A DNA stretch of 64,000 bases from Argentina anserina. Taxonomy: Eukaryota > Streptophyta > Magnoliopsida > Rosales > Rosaceae. A program made the translations under genes and the position numbers. The notes under the pieces are model-generated. The model saw nothing but the letters and a program-made list of their open reading frames with translations. It searched no databases and was not told where the DNA came from. Every line of letters begins with the position of its first letter. The stretch's first letter is position 1. Below, one piece after another: positions 48,266 through 61,888 of this stretch. The DNA lies in NCBI RefSeq assembly GCF_933775445.1, contig NC_065872.1, positions 7,316,001 through 7,380,000 of the forward strand, given 5' to 3'.

Positions 48266-49183
48266 CAGGAATTCATCCAGCTCTAGTGTTTCAAACTTAA
48301 GTACTTCACATTGGAGCACATCATTATCCACTTCTCTTCTGCCACCATCCTCCTCCAACATTTATACAAATAATAAATCACATAAGGCTGTCTATATCTC
48401 AGTGTCATCACCATAATACCATACCTTGTGGAATCCAGTCTCTGGAGCTAAACCAACCGTTATCTGATTCTCCTGTCTCTTCTCCTTTCCAATAACATCG
48501 GCGTTTTGCCACATATCACCACAATCCAATAAAAATAAGATCCAAATTAGTCAACACAGTACAATTCCACAACTCGATAACAAGTAATATTCAAGTACTT
48601 AAGAAGGTAACAACACAACCACTTAGCATATGATCTCAATTTCGTAATAATAAGCTTCATTACATTTAGCATCAAAGTAAGCACAGATTCAAACCGTGGA
48701 TAGATTAACCTATAATTTCTAAACTGATAAACATTTCAATTCAAAAACACAATGCTGCTATGTAATAATCTAGAAGATAAGAACACCTCTAGCTTATACT
48801 AAATCATCAAAATAGACGAAGAAATGAACATTTCTCTTCTTCAGCTCCAGAATTCAATGAGCTATGAGTAATCGAGCGATTTCTAATCGGATAAGCTATA
48901 CTATGAAACAATAAATTACCTTCGGTTTCGCAGCGGCGTCGAAATCCGTGACGTCGACAGCGAGGTGCTGAGGGAGAACGACTGCGAAGAAGTTGGAGAG
49001 CGCATCGGCGATCGAGAGTTGTTCGATCTGGAGCAAGAGCTGGAGGAGGGGATGGAAGCATACAACGGCGCGGAGGACATTGGAGGTGGAGAGGTTGGAG
49101 TGGTAGAGGTTAGGGATGGGGATGGGGAGGTGGAGGAAGGTTAGGGTTTGGATCGGAGTGGGAGTGAGGAACCGAGTTCGAAT
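48266..49183 (-). pseudogene. Captured SHOC1-like N-terminal gene segment
   Basis: Minus strand, exon-like pieces. 49183-48920 reads [37 protein letters not shown] and LAVDVTDFDAA and ends at a GT donor. A piece ending at 48425 reads GKEKRQENQITVGLAP and ends at GT. A piece ending at 48266 reads LKFETLELDEFL and ends at GT. From memory, Arabidopsis SHOC1 (an XPF-like meiotic crossover protein) starts MRTRFLNIDYF and has FLNLPAP, ENVSI...EAALSKFL and IELETPELDFE in the same order. Here the start codon is ATT. The segment stops before the catalytic-like core and lies wholly inside the CACTA element, so I read it as transduplicated. Identity rests on short matches. Confidence 0.65.
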
Positions 49184-49186
49184 TTC

Positions 49187-49312
<126 letters not shown>

Positions 49313-49633
49313 CTGAAAATGGTTATGTGGATTTTAGAGTTAAGAGTGTTTTGTGATGCAAAGATCGATTTTTTTTAGTTTTATAGTTTTTCTGTTTCTA
49401 TTGATTTTATGCTCAGACTTAAAAGTATTGTCAAATCTTCTTTGAAATCATAGAGAGCGTGCTACATGTTGTCATTCTGAAAACATTTTACAAGGTGCCA
49501 ACCTGCCTCTTGTTAATGTATTTCATTGACACATACATAGTACATACAACAACATGCATAACGCATAGTCGATAGTAGAATTAACGACAAGCCAATGACG
49601 CATGTTGTGGTTTATATTTTTCCACAATGCACA

Positions 49634-52154
49634 TGTCACGACCCCGAAATTTCAAATATGAAACTCGAAAATCGAAGCCATTAAAACTCAAAAACAATCT
49701 CAACAAATCGAAATCGTCTCATCGTCACAGCGTATCATTACTGAGTTCATAGTACAACATAGTCGAATGGATTATTACAAAACCAATTTAAAATGCAAAC
49801 ATTATTTCAAATGGAAATGTAAAATCCTCACCACAAAATAAATGAAGAAACTTTGAAGTCTTCAGAGTGGTCCGTCAATTTTGTTAATCCACACCTGCAG
49901 AACTATCCCCTACACCATCGAATAGGTGCACCGGGATTGTAAACACAAACCCGGTAAGCTTTGCAGCTCGTATGAGTAAAACAACATTATAGCTCGTGTA
50001 TAAATACAAAAGAAAAATTATGAAAACATTTAATTATAAATGTACTCATGAGTCATTGGACAGCCTATCTGGTTGTCCAATAATATCTGAAAATATAAGT
50101 GCTCATGAGAAATCGGACAACCCATCTGTTTACCCAAATACATTTATAATACGGGTACTCATGAGCGTTGGTACTCATCTGTTACCCCTCATGCTAGTAC
50201 GCCGCCAGACATTGGGCAACCACTTGCTACCCAATATCCAAAAATATGGGTACTCATAAGCTGGAAACCCATCTGTTACCTCTCATGCCCGTACACCGGC
50301 AGACAGACTAGAGCTCTAACTGTATCGTAACTGTCGCCCGGCCAAGGCTAGGTTCCGACATGCCAGCACATCTGAAGACAGGTCCGAACACAACAAAAAC
50401 GTTTTAACATAACTCAAGTTAACACCACGTACAAAACAATCATCACATGTTATTGTACAAATCAAAGTGACATGCTCAAATAAATAAATATCAACGCTAT
50501 AAATGAACTTATTCGCAAACGGAAATTATGACAGTATATAATATAACAAACCATATATATGTACATATTTTACCAATTATACACATACACAATACACTAT
50601 AACATATACATATCATAGTTCATTCTTTTTAATTAAGTGTAATTATGAATCTCCGCAAGGGTAGATTCGTCATTATGAGATTTTACTCACCTTATAATCC
50701 TGAGCGTAATTTCCACAATACTGAAAGCGATTCATTCACTCGATTAATCGATCACCTAGATTGAAGAAGAAGTGATTAGAAACGTTACGTAAAACCTCAA
50801 ATGCCGAAACAGTATTAATGTTTTACTGTTCAGCAATTTTCGGTTTTTACGAAATTACTATTCATGTTTCACTATTCAAATACGTATTGTCTATGTATTA
50901 CTCTTTGTATACGTACTGTTTACGTATTACTTTTCATAGTAAATACTGTTAGTAAATACAAATCACTGATTTACATTTAAGAATTTACTTTTACAATTAC
51001 TGTACGTAAATCACATTTACATTAATTGTACGTAATTTACTTTTTACAAAAATTTACTGTTTCGAAAAAATCACTGTTCACACGCCGCTGCACGTGGCGG
51101 CGCGTGGGGTTCACACGCCACCTCCGGCGACAGCGCGTGGAGCTCACGCGCCGCTCAAACCGGCGCGCGTGGCTTGCCCACCGCCGCCCAAAACTTCCTT
51201 TCCTCTCCTTCCACGGCCTTAGGCCGCCTCTTCGCCACCTCACGCGCCGCTTAAGGCGGCGGTACTCCCTCCACCTCCTCCTCCTCCTCCGATCCTCCAC
51301 CCAATCAACCCAAATCTAACAAAATCAAACACACAATCACAATAAGCCAACCCCTTACCTAATTCGTGCCTTGAAACCATCGGAACGTCGTCGGAGAAGC
51401 TAAAACCAGGCGGTGGTGGAGTTTGAGCAGATGGTGAGGCGGCGACGTGATTTGAGCTTCACTCGTTTTGCTCGCTTCGCAGGTGGTGCCAGGGATGAGG
51501 AACGTCGATGGCGAGCTGGTCCCCGTGCCATAGCCTCACCGGCGACGACGCTTGGGATGGCAGATTCGTTGCAGAGATCGCCTCTTGTCGGCGAAGCTTC
51601 TCGGTGGCGAGGGGGAAAGCGTCAAGCTCGGAGAAGGGAGAGGTCGTGCTCGCGAAGGTCTAGGGACCGGCGGTGAGTGTCACACCGCTCGGAGACAGGA
51701 GATCGGCGACGAAGAATTTTCGAGAGGGAGAGAGGGAGATCGGGGAGAGAGAGAGAGAGAGGAGGGAGGTTGCGAGGAAAAGAGGGGTTTCTGAAAATGG
51801 AAACCCTAATTCCCAAAATTCCCTTTTTATACCCACTTCCAAAATCGGAAACTAACTTCCGTCGTTAATAACTTTCACGTACGATGTTCGATTAGAACGC
51901 GTGTTGTATCTACGGACTCGTAGCGACGAGCTCTACAACTTTTGTGAAGGAAGTTTTCGAAAATGAGCGATGGAGTAAAAATCGACTCCTGCGTCGCGGA
52001 AACCTAACTTTTTTGAAATTGAGATTTCTGACGACGGTTCCGTTTTCGATTTGACAACGTTGCGAAGCGAAACAAATGCGGTTTATTAATTTTACAAACT
52101 TTATTAATTCCTAAGAATTCAAATAATTTGATTCCGAAAAATCGGGTCATTACA
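49634..52154 (+). mobile_element. Solo-LTR-like unit A, nested in the CACTA element
   Basis: It starts TGTCACGACCCCGAAATTTC and ends AAAATCGGGTCATTACA (TG...CA). The flanks GCACA and ATACA are a possible decayed 5-bp duplication. The interior has repeated ACTCATGAG-spaced motifs (50040-50290), a GC-rich belt with CACGTGGCGGCGCG (51080-51180), and a TATA-like TTTTTATACCCAC about 320 bp before the right end, as in an LTR promoter. There is no gag-pol. It is related to units B and C. Confidence 0.8.
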
Positions 52155-52602
52155 ATACATTTTGAGTATGTTGTTATTGTGATGTTTTCATAAGTCATTT
52201 TTCTTGTAGTGTTAGGGTTTTGATTGGAGTTAGTTAAGTGGAATGTAGGTTGAGAAGAGCAAGGTTTGAAATGATTTATATGTTTTTGGTGTTTAATTAA
52301 GGTTTTAACTGAGTTTTGTGTTTTGTATGGGTTTTGAGTTGCTGAATTGGTGTTTTTTTAAGTTGGGAGCGCATATTGGGGTATAGGGATTAGAGTCAGA
52401 GGCTGGATCAGTCTAATCGCCTCTATGATTCGTCAGTTTCCAATGATGGTTCGAGCAGGATGAAAATCGAATAGTTCAGGTAGAGTTTCAGATAATTGCA
52501 ATATTGTTGTTGTTGGTGTTTTTCTGAGTAATTGGTGTTATGATTTCCCCTTTTGTAAAAAACTTCTTAGGGTCTCAACTAGTGATATCTTAGACTACCA
52601 TC

Positions 52603-52795
52603 TTGATGTATATTCTTAACACGCCCACAACATTTTGGGTGACGTAGAGTCCGTATGGTCATTTGGGTTTCACATGTGGACATGAAAAACACTATGATAC
52701 CATGATTTGAGGTTCACATTCAAAACCAATTGATAATAGATGGAGTGACTTAAACCTTTATAAACCCAAGCAAGGTCTCATTTTCCCAATTGGGA
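52603..52795. mobile_element. Short LTR/TRIM-like remnant
   Basis: The segment from TTAACACGCCC to CAATTGGGATGTA resembles small plant LTR sequences with ACACGCCC and TGGGATGTA blocks. GATGTATATTCTTAACA occurs before it (52607) and again after unit B (54956). Boundaries are uncertain. Confidence 0.4.
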
Positions 52796-54952
52796 TGTAG
52801 TACCCCAAAAAATTCATTTATAATTTCCAATGAGTTCCCGGATATTATTAAGTTGGTCATTGTTCAATTTTATTAGCCGAGGATGAAAACGAAAAGGTTC
52901 GAAATATTAATTGTTCGGAAATGTTCAATTTGACGAGTCTAAGAGTTGACTTTTGACTCACTGGGTTTCTTAAAAACTTCTTACTTGAAAGTCGTAGAGC
53001 TCGTCGATACGAATTCGTGGACATGTGGCACGTCCAAATCGGAGTTCGTATGAAGAAGTTACGAATCAAAAGGTATTTGGACATTTTTGTAAAATAGTAT
53101 AAATAGGGGAATTAAAGAGAAAAAGGGGGAGAAAAATCAGAAATTCGGATCGTTACTGTTCACGGGGACTGTTCACCCCCGAAAAAAATCCGGAAATTCT
53201 CTCGCCCGAGCAGCCGACTTTGGGCCGTCGGATCTCCGCCGTCCGACCACCATAGAGTGGCGCACCGGTCACGTTTGAAAGGTTGTTGTATTCCCTGTCG
53301 ATTGGTGGTAGCGCCACCTGCTATCTCGCCGCCATTTAGGAGCGGTGAAGCCCGAAAGTTCTCCCGAAAAAAGCATATTTCGCCGAACTTCAACTCGTCG
53401 GATCTCCCTCCTCCGGCAACCAATCGGTACGATTCTTGTCCCATTTTGAAGGTCTCATTCCATACTACAAACTCTCCAAAAGATATAACCCCAATCATTG
53501 TATGCTAGGAGAATCGAAGAAAAGAAATTCTAGGTTTTTAAATTAGGGCTTTTCGGTTCTTATTAAATTGAAGTGTTTAGACTCAGAATTAGACTTTGTG
53601 GTGAACTAGGAAGTTGTTAGGAACTTCAATTAGATTGTGTTGGTGAAATTTGGTGGTCATTGGTGGCGGTCGGTGAACAGTGGTGCCTCATAAATAATAC
53701 TATGAACAGTGCTCATGAACAGTTACAGTGAACAGTGTCTGTTAAACATTGCTTTTTGTAAAACAGTACATTGTAACAGTGTTTAGTAAAATAGTAAAAC
53801 ATGAACAGTCATCTGTGAACAATGTTTTATGAACAACATTTAGCTGTACTGAAAATCGTCACCTGATATTTTACGTATCATTTTCTAAGCATTTTATCAT
53901 GCTATTAGGTGATCGAAGAAACGAGTGAGGAAACTACTTTAGTGTCGTGGAAGTTGCACGCAAAAAATAAGGTGAGTAGAATCTCACAGTGACGAATCTA
54001 CCCTTAGCGGAGATTCATAATTATATTTATTTTAAAAGATCGAACTATGATATGTATATAATATAGTGGGTTGTGTATGTGTATAAAATGGTAAATACGA
54101 TACATATATATGAGTTGCTATATTATATACTGTTACGTTCTTATTTTCAAATGAATTATATTGTTGTGGCAACTATATTATTTTATTTGAGCAAGAGTTG
54201 CTTGTTGCAGTACAATAACATGAGTGGATTGTTATTGTACATGGATTTAACATTGAGTTTTGTTAAAACTTTTTCTGTCTTCGGACGTGTGTTATGTCTT
54301 CAGAGTACTGACATGAGGGGTAACATAGGTGTACCAGCGCTTATGAGTACCCATATTTTGGATATTTGGTAGCTAGTGATTGCCCAATGTCGGGCGGCGT
54401 ACTAACATGAGGGGTAATAGAGGTGTACCAGCGCTCATGAGTACCCGTATTATAAATGTATTTGGGTAAACAGAGGGGTTGCCCGATTTCTCATGAGTAC
54501 GCATATTTTCAGATATTATTGGACAACCAGATGAGCCGTCCAATGACTCATGAGTACATTTATAATTAAATGTTTTCAGTATTTTCTTCTGTGTTTATAT
54601 GCGAGTTGTATTATTGATTTAATCATACGAGCTGCAAAGCTTACCGGGTTTGTGTTTATAATTCCGGTGCACTTATTCGATGGTGTAGAGGATAGTTCTG
54701 CAGGTGTGGATTAACAGAATTAGAGGGCTTTCGCTGAAGATTGTCGAAGATTTCTTTCTGCTGTTTGTGCTGAGGATTGAGTGAATTTTATATTTCCATT
54801 GGTTGTGTATTATTCGAGTTGACTGAGTCATGATGTGGACTCAGTTTTGATACACTATTATGATAAAATGATTTCAATATATTTGAGATTATTTTTGAGT
54901 TTTCATGGCTTCGAATTCAAATTTTTATCATTCGAAATTCCGGGTCGTGACA
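52796..54952 (-). mobile_element. Solo-LTR-like unit B (inverted), intron 2 of dead NUP58
   Basis: On the + strand it starts TGTAGTACCCC and ends CCGGGTCGTGACA, the reverse complement arrangement of unit A. The flanks TGGGA (52791-52795) and TGTGA (54953-54957) are a 4-of-5 target duplication. The shared block GTCGTAGAGCTCGTCGATACG and the CACCGGGATT / AATCCCGGTG region confirm kinship. It is 2157 bp with no coding capacity. Confidence 0.8.
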
Positions 54953-55882
54953 TGTGATGTATATTCTTAACATTGTATACCAGTAAGTCAGTAATACCAC
55001 TGAGCTCTTACCTATATAGAAGTAGATTCCGTTCCTTTTTAGTTGGAGAGATCGTAGATTCCGTTCCTTTTTAGTGTGTATGAGAGTTTGACTTTTGTAA
55101 TATTGTGTTCCTAGACAATGCAGTAGCCCTGAACTTTTCTCTTTCGTTATTTGATGCAGTCTGACATTTGATCAGATTGAGATGGACGGTGCTTGTCTGT
55201 ACTATATGTTTTTGCTAATTGTGAATGTATAATTCAATTACAAGTTTTTGTGTTATCCATGCGGGAGCTTGGGGGAATTGGTACTGCCATGGACAGACAG
55301 AAAGCTCTGCTGCACGAGTTGATGGCCACTGTGAAAGAGATGTTACGGAACAGTGAGATTGCTGTTCCTTCTTTTATGATGCTACGCCCAAGGTTTCTTC
55401 GTCCAAATGCAGGAGGTACTTCAAATGGCACTACACCGTCACAGGCTCCTGGAGCAACAGTAACACCTGGTTTAACCAGTCAACCAACAGCTACTTCTAT
55501 AGTTCCAGTTTTTGACTTTTATAATGGAGTTTCAAGGAAACCATCCTCTCCTTCTTACAGCACACAATTGCAAGATTTTAGAAGTATCTTGGTGAGTGCC
55601 GCCAATGGATTGAAGAAATAGAGCAGCTCCTTTTAAATTCGGAGAGGAACTCTACTAATGATGGATCCTCATTGTTGCAATCCCTTCCAAAAGTCATGTC
55701 AAATGTGCACGACTTTTTTGTTCACGTGGTTGCTAAGGTAAATGAAAGATCCTTTGTGTTTTGTTTTCGCTCATCATAGAGCTATGTAGTAGATTATACT
55801 TGACTTTTATCAGCCAGAACTTGTGTTTTCTGGCCCGATGTATGGCGAAGATGCTGCTATAAATGCGTCTTGTTATTGACTT

Positions 55883-58015
55883 TGTAACGACCCTAAAATT
55901 TCGAGCCTAAAAACTCAAATTTCAAAGTCGTTAGAACACCAAAAACAATCTTAATGAAATCGAAATCATTTAACGTGCACAGCGGATCATCACTGAGTTC
56001 TCAATACAACTCAGACTAACCAATTATTACAACCCAAATTTATAATTTAACATTACACAAGATGGAAATGTAATAATCCTCACAATCTCTCACAAAACTC
56101 ACAATTAAAACCACACCAATTCTCACACACAAATCCACGCTAGAAACCTCACCACAAGCAGGATACGAACGACTTCGAGTCTCCGGAGTCGTCACTCAAT
56201 CTCCACTAATCAACACCTGCGGAATTATCTCCTACACCATCGAATTGGTGCACCGGGATTGTAAACACAAACCCGGTAAGCTTATAGCTCGTATGAGTAA
56301 AATGAAAATATAATTCGCATATCAATATATACGAAAAATCACAAATCAACAAATATAAATGCCCTCATGAGTCAATAGACAGCCCATCTGGTTGTCCCAA
56401 AGAAATATGAAATGAAACGCTCATGAGAAATTAAGTAACCCTTCTGGTTACCCAAATGCATTTATAATACGGGTACCAAGAACGCTGGTACACATCTGTT
56501 ACCCCTCTCGTAATACACCGCCGATATTGGATAGCCACCCGCTACCTAACATCCAAAACAATCTGAGTACCCATGAGCAGATAACCACCCGTTACCTCAC
56601 ATGCAGTACTACGGCAGACAGACTAGAGCTCAAACGGGTACTATTCACGGTTACTGTTCATGTATTAAGGTACAAATACATAAATAATACGTATTTCTGT
56701 ACGTATACATACTGTTTACGTATTTCTGTACGTATATATACTATTCAAATGTAAATACAATCTAAGTAAATAAAATTTACTAAATTACCTTTTACAAATT
56801 ACTTTATACAATTACTAAAAGTAATTTAAATTTACATTTACCGTACGTAAAATTTAATTTACATTTACCGTACGTAAATAAAATTTACATTTACATTTAC
56901 CGTACGTAAGTAAATTACCAAAATACCCTTCTGGAATACTGTTCACGCGCCGCCGCACGTGGCGCCGCGTGGGGTGCACGCGCCACTTCCGGCAGGCCGC
57001 GCGTGGGGCACACGCGCCGACGCCAAACACGGCGCGTATCACGCCACCGCCGGGTCCAATCTCTTCTCCTCCTCCTCCTCTTCCTTCCTACAACTCCAGA
57101 CCCCTCCTACGCTAACCCACGCACTCCCACGCGCCGCCTCTAGGCGGCGGTAACCCCACCTCCTCCTACACCTCCGATCTGCTCCAATCAATCCACAATT
57201 CATCCACAATCACAAACAACCCATCAAATACAACAAATCATACCTTAATTGAAGCCAAGAACTCCAATTTGGCTCTGAAAGAGCTTGGATCGCCGACAGT
57301 TCTTCGATTCCTCGGGGAGGGCTTGAATCATGGGGTTTTGTCCCTAAATCGATGGCAGAAGCTCCAAGGGCGACGATCGGCGTTGTGATGCTCTCCTTCG
57401 TGCCCTCGCGTCGCCAAAGTGGTGCTCTTGATGGTGGCGATGGAGCTTGCAGCCTCGGGTTGGAGTGCGGAGGCTCACGACGACCTTGGGGTTCGTAGAG
57501 GAGAGCCGTGCGGTGCTCTTGGGCTAGGCGGTGAAGACCACGGCAGCCTGAAGGTTGAGATCGCCGGTGTTGAGGAGGTTCGGAGGGAGAGAGTTCGAGG
57601 GAAAGGAGAGAGAGACGAGAGGGAGGCGCGGGGGTGAGGGGAAGAAGTGGGTTTCCGAAAATGGAAACCCTACTTCAGAAATGTTTCTTTTATACCCCTT
57701 TTTAAATCGGAAACTAACTTCCATCTTTAATAACTTTTACGTACGTCGTCCGATTAGAACGCGTCACATATCCACAAACTCGTATCGACGAGCCCTACAA
57801 CTTTCGTGAAGGAAGTTTTCGCAAACGAGCGACAGAAATAAAAGTCGATATATACGTAGCGGAACGTAACGTTTTTTCTAATTAAACGTTCCGAGAACGT
57901 TTCCGTTTTTTCGTTTCGTAACATCGCAAACAATCACATTCGTTTTAATTGAACTTCACAACTTAAAAGAATTCAAATTAAACCAAATATTTTTTTGAAA
58001 ATTAGGGTTATTACA
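55883..58015 (+). mobile_element. Solo-LTR-like unit C, intron 3 of dead NUP58
   Basis: A perfect 5-bp duplication GACTT (55878-55882, 58016-58020) flanks TGTAACGACCCTAAAATTTC...TTAGGGTTATTACA. Intron 3 of the intact gene has a single TTGACTTGCTG at this point (33799), so the insertion site is known exactly. It is 2133 bp. The interior is collinear with unit A (GGTGCACCGGGATTGTAAAC, CGCCGCACGTGGCG, TATACCCC). Confidence 0.93.
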
Positions 58016-58235
58016 GACTTGCTGTATAGATCTGGCTTCATACCTCTTGTTTCGCTTTGGAGAAGTTGATTTGGATGACCTAAATAGATTTAATTTTTAT
58101 ATAAATATATTCATAATCCAATAGAAAGTTGGTGAAATAATATTAGTTTTATGCTGTTATTTGACTTATTTCACTAGTACGAGTATCAATTGGTAATTTC
58201 ATAACAGAATGAACTTAAAGCTGATGGCTTGTATA

Positions 58236-58981
58236 AGAGTAAATTGTATAAGAGTAAATTAGAGATAAGCCCGATAATGAATACATCATTTAAAATTAGA
58301 TCCACACCTGTAATTTTTTTTAATCTACACCCACTGTGAACTATAGATTAACTATGTTGCCCTTTTAACATGAGTACACAAATCTTCCTTGATTATAGTT
58401 GCTGATTGTAATTCAAATTCATCTTCATTACCATAATTGATTACTCTATTAAATTCAAGTGATTACTCTATATATGTCAAAATATTTTCATTGAGTCATT
58501 TCAATAGTATCTATTTTTTATATAAATCCAATTATGGCTTCAAAATCTGGAGAGAAAGATGTTTGTCTAGGCAAGATGCATACCATACTTTGTGCTTATG
58601 AAAAACATCTGAGTTTTGAAAGAAAATAATAGGGTATGTGATTAGATCAAGAAATTCGCAAATTGTTTTTAGTGATTTTGTTTTCACTTCTAGACTCACA
58701 TATGGTGTTTGTCTACTTACGCTAAAAATGTCTACTTGTAAGGTATGTCTTTTGTTTTTTGATTTCTTTCTTCTACCACATTCGTAGTTTTACCTACAAA
58801 TATAACTAATATATATGTAATTGAGGTTCGAGTGTAACCTAAATGCAATGTGTTATCTTCTTCAATTATAGGTATAACATAGTAAGTAACCTAACAAAGA
58901 GAGCAAAAAATCTATCATTCAGGTACCTTAATAAATAGTCATTGTATACAGACTTTCAACCTAATGTACATAGTTAACTCA

Positions 58982-59022
<41 letters not shown>

Positions 59023-59444
59023 AAGTAGGTTGACAAGAAAAATAATCTTAATACATAGGTAAAGAAAAAGTAAAAATCAAATCAACTTTTACTTGGGCAA
59101 ATAAGATGAAACATTCCCTCTAAAATAGAAAGTTTAGATTATCCAAAAATGAAATTTATTAAAATATTTCAATTAGGAAAACTACATCAATATGACCATC
59201 ATGATAAATTTAATAAAAATTGCAAATAAAAAGGGACCAAGTGAAAGATGGAAAGATCTACAATTAAGATATTTAATTATCACGTTATTTTTGGTAATTG
59301 ACTTATAGTTAACAGATTTAAATTGTGGCAATTTATGTAATTTTTCTTGAAACAAAACTTAATAGTTTGGACTAAATGTCAAAATTGTGGGAGTGGGTTT
59401 AGATTAGAATGGGGTTAGAAAATTGTGTGTATAATGAAATACCC
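58236..59444. mobile_element. Unclassified insertion with 9-bp target duplication
   Basis: GCTTGTATA occurs at 58227-58235 and 59445-59453. The intact intron has it once (as GCTTGTACA near 34018). The 1209-bp insert has no clear terminal repeat. Subterminal TTAGATCCACACC (58288) and AATCTAAACCCAC (inverse of 59390-59403) are weakly inverted. A 9-bp duplication suggests a Mutator-like element, but this is unproven. A (TA)n tract lies at 58987-59020. Confidence 0.65.
58987..59020. repeat. (TA)n microsatellite
   Basis: A perfect AT dinucleotide tract. Confidence 0.95.
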
Positions 59445-61190
59445 GCTTGTATAATGTTTCCAGTTTTGAGTTGGTCTGTGTAAGGTTTACATACCTCATC
59501 CACATGTGTATCTAAAAGTGACGGGGCAGTATGATGTCCTTGACCTGTATGATAATTGATAACTAACTTTTCATGATACATTTCTAGGTGGAGAGTATTC
59601 ATCAGTACGTTGTATCAACGAAAGCTGCTTATCTTGCCAACCTGCAGCGTCGCTTAGGGGATTTGAATGACCCATTTCTTGAGGCTGATAGGCGGGAAAC
59701 AGCATGGCAAGAAGCTGCTGCTAAGAGAGTGCATCCTACCTTGCATTTACCTGCAATCTCACGACCATCAACACAAGTGGCTGGTTTGTGAACTAGCTCT
59801 GGAACTGAAGCAGCATCAACGGCTCCACAGACATCTGCAGCAGCTTCATCTGGGAGTGGATTGTCTCTCTTCAGTACACCTTCCGCTGCATCTTCTTCTT
59901 CCATGGCTTCAACTTTGTTTGCAACACCAACCACTCCTGCACCAGTATCAAATCTCTTTGGACCATCATCTGCTACACCGCAAGCCTCAACTGCTCCTCT
60001 AGATCATAGGCAGTACTGCTCAGGCCTTGCCGCCTTGGGTTCTACTACTCCTGTGGGAGGTTCATTATTTTCTACTCCATTTGCTTCCGGTACTGTCTCG
60101 CTTTTTTAATTTACATCAATTTACATTCAGCAAAAAAGTATAATCTATCTTATAGCTTTTCATATTTGAGACCGGACAAATGTTTGATGGCTTTAGAGTT
60201 GTTGAATGTGTCACCTGGGGACGCATCTCCGTAAGGCGTCTGCTATATATATCTACCACTTACATTTATCCTCAAGATTGTAAATTGGTAATGTTACTGT
60301 ACTAACCTATTAAGATCTCACTGAGGCAGGTGAAATCTTATTAAGCAGATCGATAAGGATGGATAAATATTAGTTTATACGAAGCTTCTTTCATTGTTAT
60401 TGTTAGCAACCATTATGGGTTCTTAACAGTTTACACTGGCTTGAGCAATGCTGGTTAGAATAATTAGTGGTTTCCCCAATAGCTTTTACATGGTTGACTT
60501 TACTAAATAAGTAAATATTCCACCAATTCAAGCTAGATGGTGTCTTTTTAATTTGGTCCTGTTACCATGCCATAGACAGTGGGTTCAAAATCATTTACAA
60601 ATCTTAAGACCATCTCTTCACAAAACACAACTGTACCTAGTGTTAGAAGATTTAGAATTTTAGATCTTCTTGATTAGCAGCTAGTATTTAGAGGATGATC
60701 CTTATTCTGCTAGTTATATCTTTTGGCATATTGAATCTTTATCTTCAGATGGCCTTATAATTATCTTCTTCACCACATTTCAGGTCCTGCAACATCATTC
60801 GGGTCTAGTTTGGGGGCAACGGTACGTGAATTTTCTTTCAGCTTTGTAACTTAATTAGCAATTAATTTCCATTGGCTTAAAAATTATTTTGAAATGAATC
60901 TGGGCTTCTAATTGTTTACCAGCTCCAAAGCCTCTAGTTATATTATTTACAGCTGTGCAGTACTTGTACTGAATAATTTTCCGCATGCACTTTATGCTAC
61001 TGCAGAAATCAACAAAGCCGAAAACTCGGTCTGGCAGGCCTTAGTTTGCAGGGGTTTCACCGTTTTCAGGATACCATATCTGGAGGACTGCTGTCATTTT
61101 TCAGAAAGTATGTGTGCTTTCAAGTGTTGAGGAGCGTTGTCTTTACTCTATAGCTTCTTGTGCTGTGATGTTAATTGATCTCCCAGAGTT

Positions 61191-61408
61191 TTTTTTTTAC
61201 TTTTTTTATTTATTTAACAAAGGAGGGGGCAAAAAACCTGACCTCTTATATCTGATAAACTCCAACAAAGAGGATAAACAAAAACTCAATCCGGCATGTG
61301 TACATCCACACATGCAAAACCATAGATATAAAAACCCCTAGTAAATAGTAAACCCTCAGCCAATAAATCTTTAATCAAACGACGGGATGAAGCTAGTAGC
61401 ATTGGCAG
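61191..61408 (-). mobile_element. Small retroposon in 3' flank of dead NUP58
   Basis: CCAGAGTT occurs at 61183-61190 and 61409-61416, and the intact flank has it once (CCCAGAGTTATCC, 35767). The insert starts with a T-run, i.e. an A-tail on the minus strand. It is 218 bp, non-coding, possibly a truncated LINE or SINE. Confidence 0.65.
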
Positions 61409-61888
61409 CCAGAGTTATACATCGAATCTTGTACTGCCTCAGGGAAAAAGTGTACTGTATGTTGCAACGAGATGCCGAAACAACCATGTCAGTGTAACAG
61501 TAATATAGGATTTAGGTCATATTTTTTGAACGTGTTCACTAATTTTTTTTAACGTGTTCACTAGAAAAAAAGTAGTTTATTTGCCCAAACATCTGAAGCT
61601 TCAAATAAATACGTCAAAAATTTGTAAAATTAAGAAACTGTTGGAGTTGAAACATAATTTTTTTTGGAGATTTTAAAATTTGATTCTCTATTTTAGATAA
61701 AATATGGTGAAACTAGTGGAGATGTATTTACAAGTGAAATTCACTAATACATGGGAACTTGGGGAGATTACAACCCCTCACATGGGTAATATCTTGTGTA
61801 AAAGCCTTGACTGAAGTCACACTTTACAATTCACAGAATGTATCTACTCTCCATGTTCATATCTCTTTCATCTGCTATCCTCCACTCT

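Noticed and set aside
51026..51868. Several overlapping Arg-rich ORFs on both strands (also 56854-57809)
   Set aside because: They recur at the same place in LTR units A and C, come from the GC-rich belt, are not conserved in frame and have no domain.
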